Source: Triticum aestivum (taxonomy: Eukaryota; Streptophyta; Magnoliopsida; Poales; Poaceae). From it: a stretch of 64,000 bases of DNA. The stretch spans positions 508,487,914 to 508,551,913 of the forward strand of contig NC_057809.1 in NCBI RefSeq assembly GCF_018294505.1, read 5' to 3'. Both the position numbers and the translations under genes were made by a program. Below the pieces are notes generated by a model. It was not told the origin of the DNA. It searched no databases and saw only the letters and a program-made list of their open reading frames with translations. This document shows, piece after piece, positions 46,276 through 58,850 of this stretch. The stretch's first letter is position 1. Each line of letters opens with the position of its first letter.

Positions 46276-48366
46276 CTACTGGATTAGGAGCTGACACTGC
46301 CGAGTGGTGTGCTTCGGGTAAATGAAATTACCTTCTTCATCTTTTTTGGTGTGGATATGGCACGGCAGATCCAACACGTCATTTCCATCTTGATCTTTTA
46401 CTTTCTTGGGGTTCCACGGCCCTTTGTGCTTCCCCTTGAACTTTCCTTGAACCACAGCCAAGGCTTCACCCAGAGCAGCTGGCTCGGCCTTGCGCTTCTG
46501 TTTCCGACCGGAGTTCCCTCCTCCAGCTTCATGGGCGACTGCTTTGTGCTTGCCACTCAGGAGCCGCTCTTCTTCTTCACCATTGGCATACTTGGTGGCA
46601 ATTTCCATCATCCGAGCCAGAGTCATATTTCCTGTCCGGCCGAATTTCATATTCAACTCTCGATACCTGACGCCTTCCTTAAAGGCACAAATTGCCTGAT
46701 GATCTGACACATCTTCTACTGTGTGGTGCAGGGTGATCCATCTCTGGATATAATCCCTCAAAGTTTCATTCGGTTTCTGAACACAACACTGCAACTCTGT
46801 CAAACCTGCCGGCCGTTTGCACGTGCCCTCGAATGTTCTGACAAACACTCGGGCGAGATCTTCCCAAGTATAGATGCTGCCAGGTGCTAACTGATTCAAC
46901 CACGCTCTAGCCGAGCCCTCTAACATCAAAGGAAGGTGTTTCATGGCCACTTCATCATTGCTGCCACCAATCTGGACAGCCACTCGGTAGTCTTCAAGCC
47001 AAGTGTCAGGCTTGGACTCCCCGGTGAACTTACTAACTCCAGACGCCAACCTGAAGTTGGGGGGAATCACCGCAGCTCTGATAGCTCTGCTGAAGCACTC
47101 TGGACCAGAGACATGCACCCTGTTGCTGGTTTGTGGACCTCCATCATGGCCCTCCCGGTGAGCTCTGTTTCTGTCGACCAAGCCCTGCACGAGAATAGAT
47201 CTCGCATCAAAGCCTGGCTCCCTGGGGTCGATTGGAATACCTCGCCCAACACTGTGAGGGCGTCTGTCTTCATGCTGCCGAGGCACGTACGACCCGCTCC
47301 TCGGGGGAGGCATGGGCACTCAACGTCGATCATCACGATCGACTCGGCGATCATACTGCTCTCAGTTTCTGTACTGATCTCGTCGATCCCCACGTCCCTC
47401 ACGCCTCGGAGGCGATCTTGGGCTATGCGCCGACTGAACTGATTCTGCCATCACAGATCTACTATGGATCCTATCCCGCGACTGAGATACAACTGTATTC
47501 TGCTCTCCCGCCGCCCGGAGCAAGGCTCAGATCTGCACCAGGCCTCGACCAGCTTCTAACTGGGAGGGTTGGATCGACTCCACTATCCGGGCAGCAGCAG
47601 CTAGATTCTGGATAGGGGTTCGGTATACCTGAGTTGGAGGTAGAAAAAATTGGCGTCGACTAGACTCAAGAGCACGTCGTCGAGCGCCATTGTCGAGTGC
47701 GCGCTGGAGGTTCTCTAGTCGAGTGCGCTCAGCCAGATTGGCCAAGCGCGCCTGCTCCAAGGCCTGGGCCTCGGGGGTTTCTCCAACTATAGGAGTGTGC
47801 AGGGCATCCATGTTCCGGCGACGAAGTTCTTCCCTCTGCTGCGAGGAGAGAGGTTCAGGGCGGTACTCCTCGTGAACGCGCGACGGATCGCCGTTCCCGT
47901 CACCTCCGTCTTCACGACTGAAGCCAGGAGGACTGCGTGGTCCATTGACCATCAGGACTTCCGCCGCCGAGTCACTGCTGCCGCACTCGGATGCGGTCTC
48001 TACGGAGCCAGTCGACAGATCGAACAGGCCGTAGAGAGATTCGTCGGGCTTGATCGCCGTGACTTGAGGGGTGGCCCATTGGCGGGCCACCGCATGCTTC
48101 ACCCACCGCTGAAGCCTCGACCGACCAGTGCGCTTGCTCCGGCGGGTCGCAGGGAGGGGGAAAGCTGCTGGAGTCGACTGGTACTGGGTCGACGGTTGCT
48201 GCAGGAGGACGCCGCGGATGCACGCGCGAAAGTGCACCACCCCGCGGGCGGGGAGCACGTCGGCGTCGAGTGGTGCCTCCTGGAGCCAAGCGGAGTCGTC
48301 GGCGACAAACACGAGCACGCCGAGACGGATCTCGCAGCCCTCAGCCAAACCTCCGCCTGGAACCAT
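46276..48366 (-). pseudogene. Gag of Gypsy copy 2, interrupted by stops
   Basis: ATG at 48366-48364, about 60 bp past the primer-binding site, opens a 279-codon leader (MVPGGGLAEG...) that stops at 47527. After a degraded Arg/Asp-rich stretch (47320-47526) the frame is open again from 47319 to 46276. It includes the Retrotrans_gag core (ARAWLNQLAPGSIYTWEDLARVF, NETLRDYIQRW) and a zinc-binding CHIH...KHTTRQC site near the end. Gag forms the virus-like particle. Copy 1 reads AGA at the place of the 47527 stop. Confidence 0.82.
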
Positions 48367-48422
48367 GATGAAGGGGATCGGAAAAATTGCAACTTCTCCA
48401 ATAAGTCGCTAAGACACCTGCC

Positions 48423-48437
48423 CCACGGTGGGCGCCA
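48423..48437 (-). promoter_or_regulatory. Primer-binding site, Gypsy copy 2
   Basis: Minus-strand TGGCGCCCACCGTGG two bases past the LTR end at 48440, identical to copy 1. tRNA species not assigned. Confidence 0.75.
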
Positions 48438-48439
48438 AC

Positions 48440-48975
48440 TGTCGTGGTCCTAAGACTGACAGTAGAATAGGGGGTAAGTATGAGGAGGCAAGATCCTAGC
48501 TATGGAGTAGTTGTACACACGAGTTTTACGAGTTCAGACCCTTCTCGGAGGAAGTAACAGCCCTACGTCTCGGTGCCTTGAGGCGGTCGACTGGATTATA
48601 TGTATGTGTGTGAGTTTACAAAAGTGTGAACCCCTGTCCCAGAGGAGGGGGTGGCTTATATAGAGTGCGCCAGGACCCCAGCTCCCCTCCATTACACAGG
48701 GTTCAATGTTCATAAAGGAGGGGCGTTACTGGTAACGTCTACAGTAAAGTGTTATAAATGCCCATAAAGCTATGGCTTAAGTCTTGACCGTTGCAGAGTG
48801 GAGAGTTTCTCATCTTCTGGTGGTCGAGTGTCTTCAAGGTGGTCGAGTGAGCACATCTTCATGGTCGAGTGGACGATGGTTTCTCTTCGACTGCTTCTTA
48901 TTCTTTGTAGAGATGTCCTTGGAGAGGGTATGTTGGACAGATCCATGACCCTACCCTAGGTACATAGCTTCATCA
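48440..48975 (-). repeat. 5' LTR of Gypsy copy 2
   Basis: 536 bp. Minus-strand TATA box CTATATAAG at 48655-48663. Upstream in U3 are three gtcgagtg words at 48823, 48842 and 48864. The right flank begins acacc, unlike the left flank of the element. Confidence 0.92.
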
Positions 48976-49600
48976 ACACCATCAGCAATATAACGACATC
49001 GGAATGCAGCCACCACCCGAGTCAAAGGATCATGGTTTTCATCCGAAGCAATTCAAGGGAGGAGAGTATCTACAACAGTGCCTTCAGGAAGGAGGCAACA
49101 TCCATGGGTGCCGCCGCCTTAAATCCGACCAAAGTTCGATAGGGATTAACTCCCGTCGCGTACGCTAGATCTCTAAAATGCCACCATGCCGCCAGAATGG
49201 CCATGGCAACCAACCCGCACCTGAGCCACGCGCCCCACCCACGAGCACAGTGACTCTCTCTACTATGGGTGTCATCCCGGTAACCAAGACCATTCCTCAA
49301 CCGCCACCATGACATATAGACACCGCTGATCGATGAAGGGCTGAAGGCTCCTCCTTCCAACCCACAAACGAACCCTTTTCTAGGAAGGTGGCCTGCTAGC
49401 TAGCTAGATCTAGGCACGGGAGAGTCGCAGCAGCCGCTAGCCTTGCCGCAGCCACCCCACCGCTATACTGGGCACCAGGGCTACCGACACGACCCCTCTT
49501 GCTTCTCTAGGTCTCGGCATCGGCATAGCCGGGAGGCTCCCTGCCTCCCTCCCTGGTTCACCCCTGCCACCACCGGACAACCATCAACGCCACACACTGG
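48976..49600. other. Unclassified repeat-like DNA
   Basis: No gene. The stretch gccttcaggaaggaggcaac near 49082 and the CCACC-rich part at 49430-49590 look like widespread Triticeae repeats, but I could not place them in a family. Bounded left by Gypsy copy 2 and right by a Copia LTR fragment. Confidence 0.35.
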
Positions 49601-50267
49601 TGTTGGGGAACGTAGCAATAATTCGAAATTTTCCTACGTGTCACCAAGACAATCTAGGAGATGCTAGCAACGAGAGAGAGGGAGTGCATCTTCATACCCT
49701 TGAAGATCGCTAAGCGGAAGCGTTACAAGAACGCAGTTGGTGGAGTCGTACACACAGCAATTCAGATCGCGGCCGATTCTGATCTAAGCGTCAAACAACA
49801 GCGTCTCGGCGTTCAACACACGTGCAGCCCGGTGACGTCTCCCGTGCCTTGATCCAGCAAGGAGGAGGGAGAGGTTGGGGAAGACAACTGCAGCAGCAGC
49901 ACGACGGCGTGGTGGTGGTGGAGCAGCATGGTTCTCCAGCAGGGCTTCGCCAAGCACTACGAAAGACGAGCAGGTGGAGAGGTAGGGCTGCGCCGAGAGA
50001 GAGAGAGACTTTCGTGTATGGTAGCCCCAAAACCCCCACTATATATAGGAGGAGGGGAGGGGGTTGCACCCCCTCTCTAGGGTTCCCACCCCCGGGGGGC
50101 AGCCCTAGATGGGATGGAGGGGGGCGGCATCCCTAGATGGGATGGAGGGGGCGGCCAAGAGGGGGAGAGAGGGAGGCGTGCCCTAGGGTGGGCCTTAGGC
50201 CCATCTACGCCTATGGTTTCCCCCTTCCCCCCTTTTGCTGCGCCTTGGGCCTTGGTGGGAGGCGTAC
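49601..50267 (+). mobile_element. Copia LTR fragment (Angela-type), 5' part
   Basis: Begins TGTTGGGGAACGTAGC at 49601 with the leader features of Angela-type LTRs (aagcggaagcg near 49714, gcagggcttcgcc near 49940, ctatatata near 50040). Breaks off at 50267, where a different LTR starts. Only about a third of the LTR is present. Orientation is opposite to the Copia LTR at 1-1521. Confidence 0.78.
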
Positions 50268-50621
50268 TGATGTCTACTACACGACCTTCTTCTTGTAGAC
50301 GTTGTTGGGCCTCCAAGTGCAGAGGTTTGTAGGACAGTAGCAAATTTCCCTCAAGTGGATAACCTAAGGTTTATCAATCCGTAGGAGGCGTAGGATGAAG
50401 ATGGTCTCTCTCAAGCAACCCTGCAACCAAATAACAAAGAGTCTCTTGTGTCCCCAAGACACCCAATACAATGGTAAATTGTATATGTGCACTAGTTCGG
50501 CGAAGAGATGGTGAAACAAGTGGTATGTGGATAGTAGATAAAGGTATTTGTAATCTGAAATAATAAAAACAGCAAGGTAGCAAGTGATCAAAGTGAGCGT
50601 AAACGGTATTGCAATGATAGG
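50268..50621 (+). mobile_element. WHAM-like Gypsy LTR, 5' part
   Basis: Begins TGATGTCTACTACACGACC and continues with the phrases of WHAM LTRs (gcagaggtttgtaggacagtag, ggtgcactagttcggcg-like). At 50621 it is cut by element C and resumes at 59324. The last five bases, atagg, are the target duplication of C. Family name from memory. Confidence 0.75.
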
Positions 50622-51094
50622 TGAGGGAGTCCTGGATTAGGGGGTGTCCGGATATCCGGACTATAACCTTTGGCCGGACTCTTGGACTATGAAGATACAA
50701 GATTGAAGACTTCGTCCCATGTCCGGATGGGACTTTCCTTGGCGTGGAAGGCAAGCTTGGCAATACGGATATGTAGATCTCCTCCCATTGTAACCGACTC
50801 TGTGTAACCCTAGCCCTCTCCGGTGTCTATATAAACCGGAGGGTTTTAGTCCATAGGACGAAGGACAATCATACCATAGGCTAGCTTCTAGGGTTTAGCC
50901 TCTTTGATCTCATGGTAGATCTACTCTTGTACTACCCATATCATCAATATTAATCAAGCAGGAGTAGGGTTTTACCTCCATCGAGAGGGACCGAACCTGG
51001 GTAAAAACATTGTGTCCCTTGTCTCCTGTTACCATCCGCCTAGACGCACAGTTTGGGACCCCCTACCCGAGATCCGCCGGTTTTGACACCGACA
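50622..51094 (+). repeat. 5' LTR of element C
   Basis: 473 bp, TATA box ctatataaa at 50827-50835; followed by ttggtgctttcattgagag as in B. Confidence 0.93.
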
Positions 51095-51141
51095 TTGGTG
51101 CTTTCATTGAGAGTTCCTCTGTGTCGTCACCTTTAGGCCCG

Positions 51142-54100
51142 ATGGCTCCTCCGATCATCAACAACGATGCGGTCCAGGGTGAGACCTTTCTCCCTGGATA
51201 GATCTTCGTGTTCGGCGGCTTTGCACTGCAGGCTAATTCGCTTGGCCATCTGGAGCAGATTGAAAGCTACGCCCCTGGCCGTCAGGTCAGATTTGGAAGT
51301 TTGAACTACACGGCTGACATCCGCGGAGACTTGATCTTCGACGGATCCGAGCCACAACCAAGCGCGCCGCACTGTCACGATGGGCATGACTTAGCTCTAC
51401 CGCCAAACAGTGCCCTGGAAGCCGCGCCCGCAACAGCTCCGACCCTTAGCTCGGAGCCAACTGCGCCGATCGAGGGCGGGTGGCTAGACACTGCCTCGGG
51501 GCCTGCAGTCTCAACGGCGATCGAGCCAAACACCAGCTTTATGCTCTGCGAAGCCCGTGACTCCAAGGTGCCGGACCCTGCTCCGGACTCCGAACCCTCC
51601 GCGCCCTTGCCAATCGAATCCGATTGGGCGCCGATTATGGAATTCACCGCCGCAGATATCTTTCAGCACTCGCCCTTCGGCGACATTCTGAATTCACTAA
51701 GGTCTCTCTCTTTGTCAGGAGAGCCCTGGCTGGATTATGGCCAACAGGATTGGGATGCGGACAATGAAGAAATTCGACGCCCACCCACCACCCACTTCGT
51801 AGCCACTGTCGACGATTTAACCGACATGCTTGACTTCGACTCCGAAGACATTGACGGCATGGACGACGATGTAGGAGGCAAACAGGAACCAGCGCCCACA
51901 GGGCACTGGATAGCCACCCCATCCTACGATGTATACATGGTGGACACACCCAAAGGAAACGACGAGGACGAACGGGAGGACGCAACGAAGGGTTGTTCCT
52001 CCGAAAAGCAGTCAAAGAGGCGGCGTAAGCGCCTCTCCAAGCCCCGCCTCGACAGAGACAGCGGTCATACAGACCCAGCCACAGAGCAGGGTGAGCCGGC
52101 GAATGATGAACATGGCATCGAGCAACCGTCCGAACAAGGCAACTTGGATAAACAAACCGCACAACTCGTCCCCGGCGAAGATAACAGTCCGGACGACCTC
52201 ACGCCGGACAAGTTCCTGGAGCAGAAGAACCTCCACAAAAGGCTCGTCGCCACTGCGCGTAGCCTGAAAAAGCAAAAGCGGAAGCTCAAAACTGCGGAAG
52301 ATGCACTCAGAATCAGGTGGAGCAAAGTACTCAACACCACAGACAAATACGGCGACAGTCGCCACACAAAAAGCTACCCGAAGCGAAAGCTCCTGCCTGA
52401 ATTTGATGAGGAGGCCTTAGAACCTCCGCAATCAACAAATAAGGAAGCCACCCGGTTGGATAAACGACCCCATGGCCAATATAGAGCGGCAAGAGGCGCC
52501 GCACACAAGCCAGCACGCGACCCACTCAAGGATTCACATCAAAAAGATGGCCCAGCCAGATCTATCTACGGGCCAAGAAAGCAAGCTTTAGTAAGCAATG
52601 CAACACAACAAACATCTGAACACTACGGCACACCCAAATACAGGGGTGCCGCACACCCCCTATGTTTCACCGATGAGGTGCTGGACCATGAATTTCCAGC
52701 GGGATTCAAGCCCGTAAACATAGAGGCGTACGACGGAACGACAGACCCTGGAGTCTGGATTGAGGACTATATCCTCCATATCCATATGGCCAGAGGAGAC
52801 GACCTCCACGCCATAAAATACTTACCCCTCAAGCTCAAAGGGCCAGCCCGACATTGGCTTAAAGGCCTTCCCGAAAACACCATTGGAAGTTGGGAAGAGC
52901 TCGAGGATGCTTTTCGGGCAAATTTTCAAGGGACCTATGTCCGGCCTCCGGATGCAGACGATTTAAGTCATATAACTCAACAGCCTGGAGAGTCAGCCCG
53001 GAAACTCTGGAACAAATTTCTTACTAAAAAGAACCAGATAGTCGACTGTCCGGACGCCAAAGCCTTAGCAGCTTTCAAACACAGCGTTCGAGATGAATGG
53101 TTCGCCAGACACCTCGGCCAAGAAAAGCCAAGAACAATGGCCGCATTAACAAGCCTCATGACCCGCTTTTGCGCGGGAGAGGACAGCTGGTTGGCAAGAT
53201 GCAGGACCAGCGACCCAAGTACATCCGAAGTCAGGGACGGAAACGGGAAACCGCGTCGCAGCAAGGACCAGCGCCGGAATAAGGGAAACATCCCGAAGAG
53301 CACGACAGTCAACACCGGATTCAAAAGCTCTCGGCAAGGTCAGAAAAAGCTGCCCCTCAAGGATAACAAGGATGAGCTATCTAGCCTAAACAAAATCTTG
53401 GACAAAATATGTCAAATCCACAGCACTCCCGGGAAGCCTGCAAACCATACCCACAGAGAATGTTGGGTCTTCAAGCAATCTGGCAAACTCAACGCCGAAC
53501 ACAAGGGGCTCGATACACCAAGTGAGGACGATGACGAACCCCACAAGCAGAGCACCGAGAAACAAAAGAATTTCCCACAAGAAGTCAAAACAGTAAACTT
53601 ACTTCACGTGACAAAAGGAAAAAACAAAGTGGCACCTATAGAGATACGCGCCATGCGGCCTATCACAAAGGAGTCTCGCCACTGGTTGTTAAAACCTATC
53701 ACCTTCAACCATCAGGATTACTCCGGAAGTATCCGGAACGCAGGTTGGAATGCCTTGGTATTAGATTCGATAATCGACGGATTCCACTTTACATAAGTCC
53801 TGATGGACGGCGGCAGTGGTCCAAACCTGCTATATCAGGACACAGTCTGCAAAATGGGGATGGACCCAACAAAAAATTTCCATAGCAACACTTCCTTTAA
53901 AGGAGTAACGCCAGGCCCGGATGCCCATTGCACGGGTTCTCTCCTGCTAGAAGTAATGTTCGGTTCTCCCGATAACTTCCGCCGCGAAAAGCTAACCTTC
54001 CACATCGCCACATTTTCAAGTGGCTATCAAGCACTACTGGGACGTGAAGCTTTCACCCGCTTTAAAGCAATACCGCATTATGCATCTCTCATGCTTAAGA

Positions 54101-54194
54101 TGCCCGGCCCATGAGGCATCATCTCACTAAAGGGAAACATTGAATGTTCCTCGCGCGCAGAAGACTACACGACTGCCTTGACAGCCACACATTA
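51142..54194 (+). pseudogene. Gag-protease polyprotein of element C, three stops from intact
   Basis: From ATGGCTCC at about 51139-51142 the frame meets TAG at 51199-51201 (B has CAG), then is open for 862 codons to TAA at 53794-53796 (B has CGA). The open part holds an acidic leader, a Lys/Arg-rich KRRRKR region, the Retrotrans_gag core (RHWLKGLPENTIGSWEELED, about residues 540-640) and a CQIH...HTHRECW zinc-knuckle-like site. Protease follows directly (LMDGGSGPNLLY, LLGREAF) to a TGA at 54112-54114 and, past it, to the natural end at 54192-54194. In the parent element Gag and PR were therefore one frame, and PR is the last domain. Confidence 0.85.
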
Positions 54195-55367
54195 AAACAG
54201 CTTCACCAACAAAAGCATCTAACAGGTCATTAAGACCACGGACACGGCTAGCGAGTCCGGAGCAAACTTATAATTGATAAAGGTTTTTGTAGCCGTACAC
54301 CCCTATACAAGGGGCTCCGCATATGTAAAATAAGCGACAATAAGGCTCAATTTTCCCCATCTTGAATTATACTTTGTTTACTTAGTAGAAAATATATTTC
54401 GCACGACTATTCTTCTTTCAACTAAGTTCCTCTCTTTTACAGATGAACACCGTGCTACACCCGTCAAGGACACGGCGCAACGGAGACACAGGCGCAGACG
54501 TGCAGCAGGGACCCGTCCCAAGGATTATCTTTAGATTAAGACACTGCATAAACCTTTTTCACTGTCTCTTGTTGATGCACATCCCCCGGATTCAAAGTAT
54601 AACCGAGAAGGAGGCTGGCGTCTTGGCATGTGGCCACGTCAGAATTTCCTACGTACCTGGACACCAGGGGCTTATTATCATGGGCACTGCTCAGCCCGTT
54701 TTTATAAAGACCGAATACCTTAGGGAGTGTTCGGCGTCGCGAGTTTGGCCTTATATGCATCAGCTCCAAATCATGTCTTTGGTTAAATGTTGGGTTTGCC
54801 TGGCTCCTGTGTTTTGCTGCCTTACGTTCCACTCTATCGGCTAAGGCGGCACCAGGAGAACTACTGCGATTGTGCCCCGGTTCAGCCAGGCGAGCACCTC
54901 AGTAGAGAAAGCTGAAAACTGACTGTCATGATATAGCATGAGACTGGTCAACCACTCGATGACCTATCGGAGTCTTCGGGATTCCTCCGCATTAATGAAG
55001 GGCCGTTTCCCGGCTAGGCACACACGCGCCCCGAGTTCGGGCGAGCGCGGCGCCACCAGGGGCTATATAGTAGCCCCCCTGTCAAACTCCTATGGCTAAG
55101 TGAAAGTGATAAAGCATTATAGTCCGATTGCCTAGTTCGCTGCGCTATCACCTCCTTCATGGACCAAGACGTTGGATCAAGTGTCAGAATGCGCCTTCTG
55201 CGAACACCCCCGCATTATATGCGTGGGGGCTGAAGCCGACGACTGCCATCTTTCAGATTATATACACATATACCTCAACGGCCGCACATGAGGCATTATA
55301 ATACTTGCAGGCACAAGTATAAAAAGCTTCTACAATTCATCAAAACATTGTTTTACAATAATACACG
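54195..55367. other. Conserved noncoding block of element C
   Basis: Counterpart of 12786-13944. Shared phrases include gcagacgtgcagcagggac, gagtgttcggcgtcgcgag, ctgactgtcatgatatag and atggctaagtgaaagtg. No coding potential seen; lies between the ends of the convergent gag-PR and antisense genes. Confidence 0.75.
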
Positions 55368-58303
55368 TTATTCGAACATAATATCCTTTGAGCACTGCGT
55401 CTCTATTAAACGAGCGCCTTGCAGAACTTCCTGAAAATAGTGCTCAGCAGGTATTCGGCCTCCGTCCGAATCTTGGGATGCAACAGCGGCGGCCTCCATC
55501 TCCTCCCAGTATGTCTTGACACGGGCATGGGCCATCCGCGCACCCTCTATGCATGCTGACCTCTTCATCGCATTGATATGCGGCACGGCACCAAGGAACT
55601 GCTGCACCAAGCTAAAATAACTGTCCGGCTTTGGCCTTTCCGGCCACAGATGATTAACGACATCCTTCATGGCGACTCCGGACAACCTATTCAGTTCGGC
55701 CCATTCGACCAAACGATCGGTCAACGGAAGCGGACGCTCCGGATTTTTGAATTGTGACCAGAAGAGCTTCTCCACTTCGCTATCTTTCTGATCTCGGAAA
55801 TGTTCGGCCGCATCAGCGGCACTCGCAGCTAAATCCAGATATGCATCCGCCGAACTCCACATCCGGTCCAACGGAGCATATTTAGGATCTCCGAACTTCA
55901 TCCGTGGCATAAAGGGCTTTCCAGCCGTGATATCTCCGGCCTGACGCAGCTCCTCCTTCATCGCTCTCATCGCAAAACGAGCATCCTTGGCCGCTGTAGT
56001 GGCCTTCTCCAGGCCTGTCCGCTCCGCCCGATCTTCTTTTTCAAGAAGCTTGCAGCGGTCAGCAGCGTTCTTTAACTTCACAGCCATTTCGGCCATTTCC
56101 TTCTTGCTTCGGCAGTGAGCAGCCTGTTCGGCTTTCAGCTCTTCAATTGCCTTTACGGCAGCCGCATCACTTCTCCTGGCTTGCTCCTTGGCTCGGGCAA
56201 GTTCCGCCCGAAGGTTCTCCATGGCAGCGGCCCCATCTGCATCAAGCGCACACGCTGTAAGATACTGGCATCAAGCTCCTCTTACTAGGTGTCTCCGGAG
56301 AAATTACATACCTTGTGCCTCGTCAAGCCGCTTGTTGACAAGCGCGATGTCAGCATCTGCCACGTCAAGTTGCCGCATTAGCTCGGCAAATTCATCAGTC
56401 CGGCTAGCCACCGGACACTTCGCCACCTACATAGGAAGGCGACAAAATTACACCTGGGACTATGATCCTCTGTGTGCTGTTGTCTTCGACAACACACAGA
56501 GTCTCAGGGGCTACTATCTACACAGGGCGCATCTTATATGCGGAATTGTCAAAAGGTACATCACCTCGCGTACCTCAAAACTTGTCAGTAAACTCCTAAT
56601 GGCCTCGTGCAACCCGCTTTCAGCGGACGAAATCCTTTCAATTACCGTACCCATCAATGTACGGTGTTCCTCTGAGATAGACGCTCGCCCTAACAGATCC
56701 TTCAGTTCATCCGACCAAGCACCAGGCGGTGCCGGACTCGTTCGATGGCCTTTTTCAAAGACCAGACACGGATGGCCTTGGGGGGCCATATGACTGCCTT
56801 CCGGCCCTGCCGAATTCTGAGAAACCCTCCGCGATGATACCTCAGGATCGCCCGCCTCGTAAGGCGGTACGGCAGGGGGAGGCATTCCGCTCTTCATCAT
56901 CTCCGGAAGAAGATCCCCCGAAGATGAGCTCTACTGAGAAGGGCTGAGATCCGAACTACAAGGTAAAATTTCGGTTATTTTCCTCAGAAATAAAATAAGG
57001 ATTTCTCTCATTTTAAACCTCCCCTCTCTACTTACGGCTCAGTGGAGGGCTGATCCCCTTGAGGGCATAGTACGACTGAGGCATCCCCCGGCACAGGACC
57101 CTCTGGCGAAGATTTCTTCCCCCGCTTTGAGACCATGGACTCCGGGTCTTCAGAGGCAGTCCTCTTCCTCCCCTGTGTAGAGGAATTTTCGATTCCTCCT
57201 TTCCAGACAGCCTCCTTCGGGGAGGCAGCAGCTTCTTTGTCCCCCCTTCGCTTTCTTCCGAAGGCACGATCTCCAGCATCCTGGTTAACACGAGATCCGG
57301 CGAGGTCTCGGGAAGGGGGGCGAGACACCTGATTAACTTCGCCTTCGCTACCCACTCCTGTTTCAAAGACAACTCTATTAAGGGTGATGTTGTGATAAAT
57401 GAACGGATGGTGTGTCCGGGCACAGGGCTACTTACTTGAGTATCCGGACGATTACAACTCAGACCTGCGTCCTCTGTAGAATCCGGACACACTACTTGTG
57501 GTCCGAAGAACAATTTGTACATTTCCACAGCGTCATGCCAAGAAAATGTTGGAGAACTCATGGTCCCTCCGGGTTGAACTCCCACAGGCGGTGGGGCGAC
57601 GTTTGCAGGGCAGAACTCGGCGAATTAACATAACCTGCGTCACCACGACCAGACTGATGTCTTTTTCTAGGAGATCTCGGATGCAGCCCTGCAACAGGGG
57701 CACGTCCTTTGCCGACCCCCAGTCCAGCCCCTTATTGACCCATGACGCCAGTCATGGCAGGGGACCCGAGAGGAAAGCAGGCAGCGCCACCCACTTGGTG
57801 CTCCTGGGAGTTGTGATATAAAACCACTCTTGTTGCCATAAGCTGAACTCCTCTTGAAAAGAGCCCTCGGGCCATGGAGCGTCAGCATTCTTGCTTATAA
57901 CAGCGCCTCCACACTCCGCGTGCTGTCCCTCAATCATCTTCGGCTCTACTTTAAAGGTCTTAAGCCACAGTCCGAAGTGAGGAGTAATACGGAGGAAGGC
58001 TTCGCACACGACAATGAATGATGAGATGTGGAGGATGGACTCCGGGGCTAAGTCGTGAAATTCCAGCCCATAATAAAACATGAGCCCCCTCACGAAGGGA
58101 TCCGTCGCGAAGCCTAGCCCTTGGAGGAAGTGAGACACGAACACCACGCTCTCACCAGGCTTGGGAGTAGGAATAACCTGCCTGTGAGCAGGCAGCCTAT
58201 GCGAGATTTCGCCGGTCAAAAACCTGGCCTCTCTCAGCTTTAGCACGTCTTCCTCCATGATGGAGGAAGACGTCCATCGGCCTTGAAGGTCGGAGCCAGA
58301 CAT
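55368..58303 (-). pseudogene. Antisense extra gene (aORF) of element C
   Basis: ATG at 58303-58301 starts MSGSDLQGRWTSSS. The first block stays open to 57752 with a PF04195-like domain (SVVFVSHFLQGLG, PFVRGLMFYYGLEF, FIVVCEAFLRI, HFGLWLKTFKVE), then further blocks near 57028-57585 (KRRGDKEAAASP, GRKRTASEDPES: basic/acidic), 56514-56900 (Ser/Pro-rich, then helix) and 55368-56222. The last block is a long coiled coil (residues to about 110) plus a conserved domain PERPLPLTDRLVEWAEL...IETQCSKDIMFE. Gaps between blocks look intronic (for example gtac... near 56570 and 56240). The N-terminal block is better kept than in B, with no break. Function unknown. Confidence 0.72.
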
Positions 58304-58407
58304 CGTCGAAGGTCCGAAGCGCCTGAAATCTGGGGCCTTGGGTGTTGGAACTCGAGGCGAAGGGCAAATTCGATTGAGATCAAAAGAAAGGAGTAAGGCC
58401 TTGGTCT

Positions 58408-58416
58408 CTTTATAAG
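58408..58416 (-). promoter_or_regulatory. TATA-like box for antisense gene of element C
   Basis: Minus-strand CTTATAAAG about 105 bp before the ATG at 58303. Same position as in B and similar to Gypsy copy 2. Confidence 0.52.
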
Positions 58417-58850
58417 AGGTTGAATACCAAGAGCCCTCCCCATGACCGTTTGGGACTCGCCTTTGATCGAGGAGACACACCAATGGGCACGATTGGGTTA
58501 CCCACGTCCATATTGATGAGATTCCTGTAAATAAAGGGGATACGATCTCTGCTTCGACAAGACGTGCCAAGGAAACCTCCTGGCAAAACGCGCTGAGGTG
58601 GGATAGTAAAAATAGTTCAAATAAAGGCTTGGCTGTGGCGTGATGACACGCTATGGAATACGTCAGCAGATTAGACTTGTGTAAATATTATTCTCTCTAT
58701 GGCAGTATGTGGAACTTATTTTGCAGAGTCGGACACTATCCTTGTGTTCAAAATCTTCTATGAAGTATTCGGAGGAGGAACCCGCCTTGCAATGCCGAAG
58801 ACAATCTACGTGCCGGACTCGTCGTCATTGAAGCCTGGTTCAGGGGCTAC

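Larger units (their letters stand above)
35274..48975 (-). mobile_element. Gypsy element copy 2 (Tat/Retand type, Fatima-like), 13.7 kb
   Basis: Minus-strand element with LTRs at 48440-48975 (5') and 35274-35811 (3'), primer-binding site 48423-48437, polypurine tract GGGGGCTAA next to the 3' LTR, gag (46276-48366), protease (45550-46191), RT-RNase H (43461-45327), integrase (42199-43260), two tandem arrays (40323-42050), and a seven-exon antisense gene (36360-40120). The LTRs differ at about 15 of 536 positions plus a 2-bp gap by hand count. The flanking 5-mers (gcgtc left, acacc right) do not match, so no target duplication is visible. RT core and integrase are open, but gag and RNase H are broken. 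Family name from memory. Confidence 0.9.

Noticed and set aside
49070..49360. 96-codon minus-strand frame near Gypsy copy 2
   Set aside because: No recognisable domain; lies in repeat-like DNA; composition not gene-like.
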